Positions 47,376 to 58,098 of a stretch of DNA of 64,000 nt are shown piece after piece (positions within the stretch are counted from its first letter, which is position 1; the number at the start of each line of letters is the position of its first letter). The DNA is taken from the NCBI GenBank assembly GCA_015501585.1, contig JADNRY010000181.1:1-64000 (forward strand). Reading direction: 5' to 3'. The position numbers and the translations under genes are program-made. Origin of the DNA: Rhodocollybia butyracea. Lineage: Eukaryota > Basidiomycota > Agaricomycetes > Agaricales > Omphalotaceae. The notes beneath the pieces were generated by a model, which saw nothing but the letters and a program-made list of their open reading frames with translations, had not been told where the DNA came from and made no database searches.

Positions 47376-47455
47376 GTAAACTGAGCCAGCAGTTGGAGAT
47401 TTTTTGCCTACGCCATCAGGTCTTTATATACCGCTCGCCAAAACGGCGCAGTGCA
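47376..47455 (-). promoter_or_regulatory. Family promoter block of copy F
   Basis: On the minus strand: GCGCCGTTTTGGCGA, GGTATATAAAGACCTGATGG and CAACTGCTGGCTCAGTTTAC, the same order as in A-C. Confidence 0.6.
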
Positions 47456-48238
47456 GTGCGGCAATGATGGCGGAACAAATAGAATCTTCAACTGGTCAGC
47501 TCTCCACAAGGTGCGATACTCGGCGACGGGCGTCACAACCGCAAGTCCCCAATGTACTCAACCATATGCCCAATAACTTATGACATGGGGTGATAGTTGT
47601 TGTGTCTAGTGGTATTGTATGGTAGCGGGATAAAAGCGCTAAGCTAGTACCAAGCGCACGCGTATGCCACTCAACAGAAATTATCTCCCTAACGGTGAAC
47701 AACGTGCGGAACTTCAAGAAGCACCGGAACCGCTACGTTCACACGCTTCGACCAGCTCTCCTCATCGTTCGGCACAACCACAAAGCATCTGTGTATATCT
47801 GGCCTCATAGTAAACTACATAGGGAGCCTACCCAACTGATATACATTACGATGAATCTTAGACATGAGATATGTAAGGGTTGCAACAACAACGCGAACTT
47901 TATGTTAAGATCATACTGTAGAAGAAAGGAAGGGAGCACTGGCGTGGGGCAGGAGACGGCTTGTCACTAGGTGGCGCAGATTCGAAGTCCCCATGAGGAG
48001 GTACAATCAGTGCACCGTGTTTGTTGTACCAGGTTGTACCCCACTCGATTTTTAGCGAGTGCGCACGTACAAATTCCTGCACATCAGACGATGGAGTAAA
48101 ACGATCTGTTGGTTCGTTACACGCTCTGTTTATTTTTCTTATGTTTTACGCAGACGTTCCAACAAAAATTGTAATAATTGTAAATAAAGCTTCATCATGC
48201 AATAGTAGGTAATACTATAATGATCGAGTGTTGTTTTA
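47456..48238. other. Intergenic, no gene seen
   Basis: Between copies F and G; no coding character. Confidence 0.5.
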
Positions 48239-48299
48239 ACATTTACTCTTCATGTCGCCTAACCGTGACGGGACTCGGCCGAAGAATTTCTGCTGCTGC

Positions 48300-48620
48300 T
48301 CAATGAGACTTGGACACATCTTTCCCCTCCTTCCCATCCTATACTTTCTGCGTCTTCTGCTTCTTCGGTTTCTTACCCTTACCCTGGCCTTTCGGCCTAA
48401 GTTCGAGACCCTTGGACACATCTTCCTCCCCCTTCCCATCCGATACTTTCTTATTCATTGGATTCCTACCCTCAGCCTTGCCTTTCGGCCTACGTTTTAG
48501 ACCCTTAGACACATCTCCCTCCCCCTTCCGAACCAATACTTTCTGTTTCTTCGGATTCCTACCCGAGTCAGCCTGGTCTTTCGGCCGTTTGAGACCCTTG
48601 GACACATCTTTCTCCTTCCC
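48300..48620 (-). repeat. Coding minisatellite in the copy G tail, extending past the stop
   Basis: A unit of about 90-100 bases encoding DVSKGLKRRPKG...GRNP.KKV is repeated three times within the gene. A fourth, partial unit (reading GKEGKDVSKSH) lies after the TAG at 48339-48341. Confidence 0.75.
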
Positions 48621-49412
48621 CTTGTTCTCACCGTTTGAGTTAAAGATATTAGGAACACGGAGATCGATCGCTTTCTTCAAGTCCGGCCACGCTTTGTGGA
48701 ACCTCTCTCGAGGGAACAACCACCAAAATTCTACATCGATCGGGTCCGGATCCCTTGTCCCTTCCTCATCCTTCTTAGAGGTTAACCTCAGGGCCTTATC
48801 CTGCAATGCCGGGGCTATCTGATAAATCGAATACGAAGCACCGAGATGCCTCTTATCTGCCTCTTTGTGCCATCCAACACATGGCCATTCGCCACCGCAG
48901 GTAGCAGTGGGATCTTCTACCTCGAGCACAAAAAAAGCGATAGCTTTAGGCCGCTCTTCGCGATCGCCGCCGTAGTTGGTGTAACAGACAGATTCCGGGT
49001 CATGGTCGCCGAATATTTTGTAAATGATAGTAGTGATCGCCCTTCTAGCATTGATTCCAACTTTTACAGAAGGGAACTTGGCAAGGTCCTTGAATTCGAA
49101 TTGATCAAGATGAACAAATTCAGCAAGATCAATAAACTGATCAGGATCATCGAATTGATCAAGCACGGTAACTCGAAATGGAGCCCGGGCGATGCACTAG
49201 TGCAGGTAATATTAGTCGCGAATAAATGAAACGAATCGACGCGTTGATTCTACCTGTGTTTCAACATCGGCGGCAGGGCCAGTGAGGGGTGCAATGGGAG
49301 AGTGACTCGGACTCTGAGGCACAATGAGAGGGGCGGGCATTGCATGCACAACGGAGATGAGCATAGCGAAGAAGACGAGCGCAAAGCAATGGATACATGG
49401 TATTCTGAGCAT
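48339..49412 (-). CDS. PC-x-GW family secreted protein, copy G (intact, repeat tail)
   Basis: Exon 1 is 49412-49254 (53 codons, MLRIPCIHCFALVFFAMLIS signal peptide), the intron 49253-49197 runs from GTAGAATCAACGCG to TGCACTAG, and exon 2 is 49196-48339 (286 codons): 338 residues, unbroken. Just after FRVTVLDQF the protein has an inserted stretch rich in DQF/DL repeats (DDPDQFIDLAEFVHLDQFEF). Then VKVGINARRAITTIIYKIFG, CYTNYGGD, FFVLEVEDPTAT, CGGEWPCVGW, YSIYQIAP and VEFWWLFPRERFHKAWPDL. The C-terminal third consists of three Lys-rich repeats (DVSKGLKR..) with NLS-like KKQK clusters. A signal peptide on a protein with so basic a tail suggests a secreted protein that binds acidic polymers or is re-imported elsewhere; this is inference. 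Confidence 0.82.
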
Positions 49413-49455
49413 CGGAAAAGAGCTGAAGAGTTCTTTAGGTATTGGGTAAAGTGTA

Positions 49456-49550
49456 TGAACTGAGCCCGCAGTTACTTAGGGATTTGCGCCTATGCCATCA
49501 GGTCCTTATATATCGTTAGCCCAAACGCATACATGTTGATGAAACAGTGC
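49456..49550 (-). promoter_or_regulatory. Family promoter block of copy G
   Basis: On the minus strand: GTTTGGGCTAACGATATATA, AGGACCTGATGG and TAACTGCGGGCTCAGTTCAT. Confidence 0.55.
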
Positions 49551-50237
49551 GGCAATGAATAAATTTCCAACTCTGGGTTAACACAGGCCTCCGCACCATG
49601 GTGTACCGATACTCGGCCAGTTTCCTTGAGTCCCAAGAGTGGTCGTCAAAGTTCAAATTCCCTAGAAGCTAAATTCAGAATGAGCAAAGACAACAAGGAG
49701 AATGAACCAGGATGATGATGTTCACAACGTTTGTATGTCATACTATTCAGATAATTGCCGTCATAGGAGAAATGTATCGATGGGTGAGTAAAAGAAAGGA
49801 AATACACCGGGATGGAAAAGAAATAAATCTGGGCCAATTGCCAATTTACATGTTTCGGTATAGTGGTGTTTTGAGGGACGTTTCAAGACGTTTCAAGACG
49901 TGCACACATCGCCAAGGGGAAATGGGAAGAAATTACCAAGGAGTACTTTAGTAGCAGCAGGATAATACCCTTCAGTCTGAGTACCTCCTCTGTACATGAC
50001 AAGTGTTACTCTCTCAATTTATCGCCTAAACTCCGATCGCTTTGCCCGAGCCATGTTCAAAAACCGTTGTCGAAGATTCGGGGTCCTTATACTAAGCTCT
50101 TCCCGGACCTGTGTCCAATTTTCAGTCCAAGCGATAGTTGAACTTGAAGCATGTAGATTGAAGAAAGTCAAGATCGATCAGCGCTTATTAATGACATGGC
50201 ACGAGCGCTTAAACTTCTTAAACGTTTATCCTGAACC
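49551..50237. other. Intergenic upstream of SLU7
   Basis: No gene supported. A tandem TTTCAAGACG repeat occurs at about 49881-49901. Confidence 0.5.
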
Positions 50238-52185
50238 ATGGCTTCATCCTCTGGTGCGTACAACTCCTCGGCAACTTGAACGATTACTAAAGTTTCTCAG
50301 CGGTCGGAAAACTTTCACGGGAAGAATTTCGACGCCAAAAGGATCTCGACGCTGCTCGAAAAGCCGGTACTGCCCCTGCAGCACTAGATGAAGAGGGAAA
50401 GCCTATCAATCCCCATATCCCTCGTGCGTTGTCCTTGAGAGATTTATCTTCCAAGTTTTCCTGATTTGCATCTATTTAGAATACATCTCTCAAGCACCAT
50501 GGTACTTGGACACCGGTGCTCCGTCTCTCAGCCATCAGCGACGTCCAGAAGAAGAAGAAAACCGCCCTCGCGATCTTGACACATGGTACGACAGAGGCGC
50601 AACCGCTGGTCCCGCTGCCACCAAATACCGCAAAGGTGCCTGCGAAAACTGCGGTGCAATGACGCACAAAAAGAAAGACTGTCTGGAACGACCTCGTAAA
50701 AAGGGTGCCAGGTTCACCAACAAGAACATTCAGGCCGATGAAGTCATACAAAACGTCGAACTGGGCTACGCAGCAAAACGAGATAGATGGAACGGGTATG
50801 ATCCTGCGGAGCACAAGAGGATTTATTCGGAATACGCTGCAGTAGAGGCAGCGCGGCAGAAGTTGCGTGAGGAGGAAATTGACAACCAGACCACGACAGA
50901 CTTGGCTGTGGTCAGGAAGATGGCAAAGGCTGGGAAAACCGAGAAGAAGGATGATGCTGATTTCGGGTCGAGTGATGAAGAGGATGCAGACGAGGACAAG
51001 TATGCAGATGCAGCCGACGCAGTGGGTCAAAAGCTCGACGCCAAAACTCGTATAACGGTCCGAAATCTTCGTATCCGTGAAGACACTGCGAAATACCTCA
51101 TGAATCTGGATCCCTCAAGTGCCTACTACGACCCCAAAACACGTTCTATGCGTGATGCTCCAGATAAAAACACCGCCCCCGAAGACGTACGTGATTTAGC
51201 TACCTCTCGTTCTGCTCTTTCCTCACCCTTTTCCGTAGGCCAAATTCGCCGGTGAAAACTTTTTCCGATACAGCGGTGAAGCTCCTGCAGTACAGCAACT
51301 CCAGCTCTTCGCATGGCAAGCAGCAGCGCGTGGAAACGATGTCCATCTAAACGCCAACCCCACTCAAGGAGAACTCCTCCATCAGGAATTCAAGGAAAAG
51401 CGCCAGGAGCTCAAAGAAACCTCCAAAGGCAGTATATTGGCCAAGTACGGAGGAGAGGAGTATCTGCAGGCTGCACCAAAAGAGCTGCGACAAGGACAGA
51501 CAGAAGATTATGTCGAATACTCGCGAACCGGACAGGTCATCAAAGGCCGCGAACGGGCCAAGGCAAGGTCGAAATATCCAGAAGACGGTAAGTGCAATAT
51601 TATACCCTAACCCCGATGTCATCTACTCAACTCGACTCGACTCGTAGCCTTCGTCAACAACCATACATCCGTCTGGGGATCTTGGTACGATCCTACATCC
51701 GGGATCTGGGGTTACAGCTGCTGTCACTCCACCGTCCACCTATCGTACTGTTCTGGCGACGCAGGTATCGCAGCCGTGCAGGCTTCGAGTGCACAAAACC
51801 TGCTAGCTTCCACCTCCGAACCTGTCCCCTCCGCACCCCGAACCTCAACCAAAGCCGATAGCGCCCTTGGAAACGGAAACGTAGAGCAAAACTACTCGAA
51901 GAAGCGAATTGGGGAGGGCGAGGTCAAGTTGGATAAGGAGCGTCTGGCGCATGCGCTCAAGGAGGAGAAGAAGCGGACGCGAGGAGACGAGGAGGATGAT
52001 AGACCTGGGAAGAAGCCGAAAGGGCCGAGTGGTTCGCATGATGTTACAGAGGAAGAACTCGGTACGTCTTTGATAATGTGTTTTTTGTTTGGACACTCAC
52101 TTTTATTTATTTTTAGAGGCGTACCGGATGCGACGGCGGTTTACAGAGGATCCCATGGCAAACTATGTCGATAAAGACGATTAGT
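50238..52185 (+). CDS. SLU7: Pre-mRNA splicing factor Slu7
   Basis: Slu7 acts in the second catalytic step of splicing, holding the 3' exon for the correct AG. Six exons: 50238-50253, 50301-50423, 50480-51186, 51239-51587, 51648-52061 and 52117 onward. Family motifs in order: [40 protein letters not shown], the CCHC knuckle [103 protein letters not shown] and [18 protein letters not shown]. The C-terminus expected from the family ([17 protein letters not shown]) is present, but one base out of frame at the T4 run 52140-52143. As written the protein would stop at about 52172-52174 with a scrambled end. I annotate to the TAG at 52185 and regard the extra T as probable error. Confidence 0.92.
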
Positions 52186-52842
52186 TTGTGTACATACATG
52201 TATGTTTATGGAAATTGTATCATTACATTGGACTTGGGTCTGCGCGCATCTTATCCTTGAGACCAGGCTTTAAGGCTACCCGGCGAGTCTATGCTCGACT
52301 AGACACTCAATGTTTGCATCCCAAGCGCAAACCAACGAAACACAGGCTGACTTCAAATACCTGATTCTGCGCCTCTGCGAAGGAAGTGATTCGGACTTGT
52401 ACGCTTCTAATATCATTCATCGACGGAGAGCTTTTCATCGTAGAATTGGAAAATTTTCGAGTTCTGCGATCAAAGTGGGCACTGAATGACTTCCTAAAGA
52501 TAGGCTAATAAGTAGGGAATAGTAATACGCACGAACCAATAAGTATAACGGTCAGATAAAGATGAGACGCGAGCTGAAGCGAGAGACGGCTCTGTATCTT
52601 ATTTGAAATTCAAGATCTATGTAATCAAGCAACTGAAGTAGTATCACTAGGTAACATTGCACCAGAGAAAAGTGCTCATCGCTCGTGAGCAGCTGAACAG
52701 CCTTTCAGCTCTTCTTATCTCTTTTCTTCACTTGCAAAACTTGTAAACCTTATTCTTTCCAGACTCAGGAATCAGGACACAAGCCGATAGTACTTATAAC
52801 CCGATCTACACAGAGGAAATGTTCTTTTGACCAATCATACCT
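52186..52842. other. Intergenic between SLU7 and copy H
   Basis: No gene supported. Confidence 0.5.
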
Positions 52843-52890
52843 ACTATAAAAAGCAACTTGTATATGCAGTAGTTCTGCTGGTTCAGTCTC
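52843..52890 (+). promoter_or_regulatory. Family-type promoter of copy H
   Basis: CTATAAAAAGC followed about 25 bases later by TTCTGCTGGTTCAGTCTC, the core of the initiator-like block seen at the other copies. The rest of the promoter has diverged. Confidence 0.5.
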
Positions 52891-52963
52891 TCACTCGAGT
52901 CTACTCGAGTATAGCTTGCTGGTCAAGCTGTATTCTTCGAAATACTCAATACAATTCCCAAGA

Positions 52964-53861
52964 ATGCGCGCTGCCCTTCTCCTCTTTATGCTCATAGCCA
53001 GCTCCATGCTTGCTGTGTGTATACCAGTGCCAGGCAGGTCATCAGGTAAAAGACCACCTTCGAAGCCGAAGCCGGGCCGTCGACGAAGAGACCCAACTTG
53101 TTGAGTGAACGAGTAAGTGTTTACTGGTTTATCTTTATACTTAATACCGACATCCTGCCAGACTATAACCTTCATTGTAGACAAAACAGGTGCACCCACT
53201 GGCTTGGAAACCCAATTCACTAAATTTCCAGACTACGCCAACGGAATTTCCTACACCCAAAGGTTCCTCGCCCAAGCGATCAATAAGGCCATCGGCTCCC
53301 CGGTTGACCGGACAATCACAATCTTCAAAGGTGTATGGGCACCGTTGAATGGCACGCAGGAACTGGTTTATTTCAAAATCACCGGAGGGACGTGTAAACC
53401 ATTGTTTGGGTGGGCAGTAAAAGGTCGTGAGTACTCTCTCCCGACTGTGATTTTTCTTGGGTTCCTCATATGCTTTGCTAGCTGCGTATAAGTGGCGGGA
53501 CGCAACACAACAAGAGGTGAGAATAAATTCGGGTGGGCGTTTTCGGTCGGTGTATGCTGCCGTTAGTTTGGGCGACCCAACAACCGCGAAAACGTTCGTA
53601 CCTATGGTGGAACCTCCAGACTCAGATAGGGAAGACCCCCTCCGAGCGAAGCGACGAACATGGGTGGCCTTTTTGAAAGATTTTAACAGGGACTTTATGA
53701 AACGGCCGATCCATCCTCAGTCTCCTCATTCCGATTCTCCTAACTCTCTTCATTCCGCTCCCTCTTTGCGTCCTAATGGGATACCCATATCTGATCTCAT
53801 AATTCCTGATAAGCCGATGATTAAACCTCATCCTGCTCCTCCTCTTATCGATGCTTATTAA
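52964..53861 (+). CDS. PC-x-GW family secreted protein, copy H (divergent)
   Basis: Three exons: 52964-53045, 53181-53426 and 53482-53861, phases 1 and 1, 235 residues. The signal peptide MRAALLLFMLIASSMLAVCI differs from the MLxxP type of the others. The domain keeps the order DKTG (at the place of VLDK in F), FTKFPDYANGISYTQRF, AINKAIGSP, FKGVWAPLNGTQELVYFKIT, then GGTCKPLFGWAVKG, where FGW replaces PCVGW and one Cys is lost. Next come SVYAAVSLGDP and RRTWVAFLKDFNRDF. The tail is Pro/Ser/His-rich and not basic. The third exon shows that introns were gained here or lost elsewhere. An alternative donor with an in-frame stop (TGA 53102-53104) would give a 46-residue basic peptide. Membership rests on architecture, promoter core and these matches. 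Confidence 0.65.
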
Positions 53862-54471
53862 TGTCCTGAACCTTCCTGAACCTTCCTGAACCCACCATGA
53901 ACGAAAGAAGTGAACTCGAGGGGACGAGGAAGATAGACTAGGAGGAAGCTGAAAGGGCCTAGTGGTTCGCATGATGTTACAGAGGATGAACTTGATACGT
54001 ACTTGGAACGTGGATGGCATAATACATTGGTAGACTGTACACCAAATGAATTTTTTCTTTTTCGAGAGCCACATTCTTGCTTCGGGTAATCATATACGGA
54101 CAGTGGATGTTGAGGTCTCGGAAAATTGTTCTATAATCGTGAAGAGTAGGTATCGTTCTCCCTTGACTTGAAAGCCTAACCCCACGAAGGCTTGAAGCTA
54201 TTCTACGAATCATGTTCGAAGTGGGAGCCTAGTCTTCAACTTCAAGTCGTCGCAGATCCCATAGTGAAAAGCAGCCGCCCTATGCGGTATCTACGCGGCG
54301 GAACTATGCAACGGTGTCGGCACACAGATAATGTTCAGATACAAAATTGAGCTTTTAATGGGGCAGCTTGAATCGCAGAACCGACGACATCTACTAATGC
54401 GTACACTGATTGATTAGGATGTGTATGCTGCTCCATGTATAATTTCGAATACTTGATTAGTACGGATGTGC
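53862..54471. other. Intergenic
   Basis: Short CCTTCCTGAAC repeats at 53868-53890. Positions 53937-53985 match the SLU7 exon 5 end (about 52000-52055: AGCTGAAAGGGCCTAGTGG, CGCATGATGTTACAGAGGA), so a fragment of SLU7 has been copied here. No gene supported. Confidence 0.6.
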
Positions 54472-55561
54472 TCATTTCCTAAGTCAGGTGCATGAGGTTA
54501 CACTCCGAAAAATGCTTGATAGAAACATACTTGCTGTGGGTTGCTGAACGTTTGGCCATTTCGCTGACCATTCCATCCTTCGGTTTCTCGAATTTCTCGT
54601 ACGCGACCTTGGCAAATCCACTAGACACGACATCGTCTCCTCTTTGTAGCCCTTCAATCGCTTCCTTCGTATAGGCATCAATCGGTACCCAGAACTTTGA
54701 TAGTGCGTCGGTCGTACCCTCGACTAGACAGTAGCATTTTCAGTAAGTATGCTGAAAATGGTTATATACTTGATCTTTACATACCGTCATGCAGTTCAGA
54801 TTCCACCAATGGGGGACTGATTTCGATAACGCCTATGTTTGTGTCTTCTAGCTGCACCCGAAGGGCAATGCAAAGCGAATGCACAGCAGCTTTGGATGCG
54901 GAGTAGTTGACGACCCACGGCGCGGGGATGTAAGCGAGTCCAGAAGTGACCGGTGCTATGATGCAAGGTTGTCCAGCGGCCTGGGAAGGAACTCGGGTCA
55001 ACCACCTTGGTATTAGTACTACATATAGTATATGCACTGCGTACTGCTTTGGATAGAAAATGAGGCATAAAGAAAGTAATCATTGCCACAACAGACATGT
55101 AGTTGATGTTGAGTTCAGTGGCGATAGCTGATTACTAGGTGATTATCTCAAAAGAATAAAGCGACAAAATAATACTTACAATCAAGATTAACCTCCTTCT
55201 TAAAGTGCACTTCGCGCTGGATTCCAGCAGCAAGGAGAATCATGTCGATCTAGTAGTGACATACAATTGAAAGTATCAGAAAAAGGCCAACAAAGACTTG
55301 CGGAAGCTTGCGAACCTCGGGATACTTCTTGATCATTTCGTCTACGAAACCCTTCATACTTGCTCTATCTGTATTAACATCAAACTCTTCTGCTTCGATC
55401 CCCGCCTCCTTTAGTTCCCTCAAGCGGTCCTTGCGTCTCCCTACGCCAATGACCGTCGGATGACTGGGAAGAGCGGCGATTGCCAAAGCCAATGCCCGGC
55501 CGATTCCAGAAGTCGCCCCGGTGACCAGAACACATTTTGCATTGTTGATAGAAGGGGCCAT
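54472..55561 (-). CDS. Short-chain dehydrogenase/reductase
   Basis: Classical SDR oxidoreductase, substrate unknown. Six exons: 55561-55316, 55249-55180, 55127-55045, 54980-54785, 54723-54531 and 54478-54472, giving 264 residues. Motifs: cofactor loop VTGATSGIGRALA at residues 13-25, GVGRRKDRL where an Arg after strand 2 suggests NADPH, DMILLAAGIQ for the NAG motif, catalytic Ser in PVTSGLAYIP and the YSASKAA triad Tyr/Lys. After it come IGVIEISPPLVESEL and a helical end. The nearest functional class resembles DltE-like and serine-dehydrogenase-like SDRs. The last coding exon is only seven bases (G-AAA-TGA), so the exact end is less sure. Confidence 0.85.
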
Positions 55562-55781
55562 ATTGTAGAGTGTGGAAGTGTGGTTTCACAAGAGTCTTTA
55601 TTTATATCCTCTGACACGGAACGACGTCGGAGCAGTATCTAGGTATTGAAATAATTTCTCTCGTACCTGAAGGCCTGACGCACACACCATTTATGTGCGT
55701 ACTCACACTCCAAAGAATTCTCGAATCGCTGGTTCCGAGAAACCCAAGGAATATGAAAAGCCGTCTGGCGCAGAAGATATT

Positions 55782-55878
55782 GCCTCCTTAGCTCAGTTGG
55801 TAGAGCGCGTCACTCGTATTAATCAGAATATTGGTTGAAATGTATGACGAGGTCAGTCGTTCGACTCGGCTAGTGGGC
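55782..55878 (+). tRNA. tRNA-Thr (anticodon CGT) with intron
   Basis: Acceptor GCCTCCT pairs with AGTGGGC at the end with one mismatch. The D arm is GCTCAGTTGGTAGAGC, the anticodon stem CGTCA/TGACG with loop CTCGTA, the T arm AGTCG-TTCGACT-CGGCT. About 24 extra bases interrupt the loop one base 3' of the CGT anticodon, the canonical intron site. A and B box promoters are intact. Confidence 0.85.
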
Positions 55879-56100
55879 ATATATTTGTAATTGTATTTGC
55901 ACAGGGTGTTTTTTTTGTAGACTAAGATGATCGCCGAGATAGCGACGAGATGAAACACGTGACTCCAGAGGACTTAACAGACTCTTGAATTGACACTGGA
56001 TAGACGCTCGTACAGCTGTCTTATCTACACGTCCACAACGGTCACGTTCACCCCCGACTTACTTTGACCGGTTACCCATCTACTACCAGTGCCACTACCA

Positions 56101-58098
56101 ATGGAGCAATCTTTCAGAGCTTCTTTCGACGATAGTCAACTTGAGATGAAGTACTCCGAGGAGATGCTTTCCCTCATGTCTAGTATACATTCCATAATGC
56201 AGGCGCGCGAAGAGCGCGAGGCAACCATACTGCAATCCAGTTCAGATCCAGCACATCCAGCTCCCGTGCCTCTGCTGGTAAACGGTGTATCCGTACCCTC
56301 CTCGCCCCATATCCAAGATGTAGAACCTATATCTACACAAGCTAGTGCTCACTCTGCTCGGGCATCCAATGCTCCAAATAATCTCCCCGTCCCTGTCACT
56401 GGATCAGGCACCAAAAACACACCTTTCAAGGTTCGTCGGTTTGGGTTGAAAAAGGATCAAGCAGCACGAAATCCTTTAGAAGGTATGTGAATAATTTTCG
56501 CGTGTTTGATTTCAAGTTTGATGTTGCTGATTATCGAACGATAGCAAGCTACGATTATACGCTCAAATACCCAGAGGATAAACGTTATCATGAGCTGGAC
56601 CCGGAAGCTCGCATCTGGAGGGTTTATGGAGATGAAGCGGCTGCTTTCGACAATGATATGGTCGGGGAATTGAGCGACAGCTTGGATATCTTGCTGGTCT
56701 TTGTACATTCCAAGTTGGACCATTTTGAATCGGAGTTACTGATGCTTTACAGGCCGGTCTTTTCTCTGCCGTCCTCACGACATTCGTAGCACAGACATCA
56801 CAGTCACTATCTCAAGACTATACTCAGCTCTCAGCGTCGTATCTCAGCGAATTGACCCTGCTTGTCCGCGCAAATGCAAACAGTACTGCCATTTCGAACA
56901 TTCCTTCTACCAGTACCGCGTTCTCTCCTGCCATCCTGGATCTATGGGTCAATGGTCTCTGGTTTACAAGCCTTGTTATCGCCCTTTCTGTCGCTCTCTT
57001 TGCAGTACTTGCAAAGCAATGGCTTCGTCAGTATATGTCCATTGTCACTGGCACACCCCAGGAGCAAGCATTTATCCGGCAATTCCGCCTTGATGGGCTC
57101 GAGAAATGGCGCGTTCAGTCACTCATTGGAATGCTCCCCACTCTCCTTCATCTAGCCCTGATACTATTCTTTGTTGGGCTCATCATCTTTCTCATCCCTC
57201 TAAGCACCATCATGGCATATATTGTTGGTGCTATCTCTGTGACTGTCGTTGTTCTTTACCTCATGGCCACTGTCCTTCCACTATTCACTGTTCAGTGTTC
57301 TTACAAAACAACCCTTACACATCTGCTTTACTCGCGCATTCTTTATACGCTCTTCTGGGGGCTATATGTTGTTATAATATCTGCCTACAACTGGATGTGG
57401 AAACGACCCATGGATCCAGAATTTCCAGATGTCCATATGTCTGACATTGGTAACACTTTGAAAGATGGGGAACGTTTTGTAGCTTGCCACCGCCAAAATC
57501 AGGTTTTAGCTTCTCTTACATGGCTTGGACACTATACCTCCAACCCATCCGCAAAGAGTCTTCTTTTTCGGTCGCTTGGTGCATTTCCCCCAAGCAATCA
57601 GAAAAGCTGTGGGAGGTAACAAATGATTTTTATGTGTTTTCACAAATCTTTGAACGTCTACGCACATCGACGAACCTGGATGAGGTGGAGGGCTGGTTTC
57701 GCGCAGGAATCCATTTCAAATCCATAGCTTGGAATAATCTAACAAACTTGCGCTTGTGCTATGAGGACAGTATCTCAGACCATGATTGTGATATCACTTC
57801 TGCCCTTTCAGCGTTGGCTTATGGGCTAAGTCCAGTGAAATTGGTTCATGCTGGACAAAGCATAGAGCTCACTGCTGAAAGTGCTATAAACTGGGTCCTT
57901 GAGACTTATATAAATGATCCATTTTTGGTCCTTCCAGTGCTTGTGTGGGAATCGCTTCTCCAGGCATCTGAATATGACAGCTCAGATTTTATGGGATATA
58001 TGGAACGCCGTAGGATTCGCTCTGCTTCTCCTGTCCACATTCGCCATTTTTTAGAAACGGCGAAGAGAAAGCCGTATGATACACCGGTGGATAGCTAA
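56101..58098 (+). CDS. DUF6535 multi-pass membrane protein
   Basis: DUF6535 proteins are abundant in agarics and have unknown function. Exons: 56101-56482, 56545-56702 and 56753-58098. The N-terminal 125 residues are polar. The DUF6535 core follows: RIWRVYGDEAAAFDNDMVGE, LSDSLDILLVFAGLFSAVLT, TTFVAQTSQSLSQDY, then WVNGLWFTSLVIALSVALFA, AKQWLRQYM and LRLDGLEKW-like RLDGLEKWRV, plus three to four membrane helices to about residue 330. The frame breaks at the C5 run 57587-57591: one missing C separates SLLFRSLGAFP from KQSEKLWEVTNDFYVFSQIF, which continues to the stop at 58098. With that base the protein is about 630 residues. Without it the product would end at 57619, still with all membrane helices. 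The tRNA lies 220 bases upstream. Confidence 0.85.

Noticed and set aside
48252..48822. Plus-strand frames of repeated FGFLP-like peptides
   Set aside because: Antisense reading of the lysine-rich repeats of copy G; no start context or splice signals on this strand.
46278..49412. Copies F and G as bacterial-type toxins or transferred genes
   Set aside because: No toxin motif is visible, and exon-intron structure and promoters are typical of the host genome.
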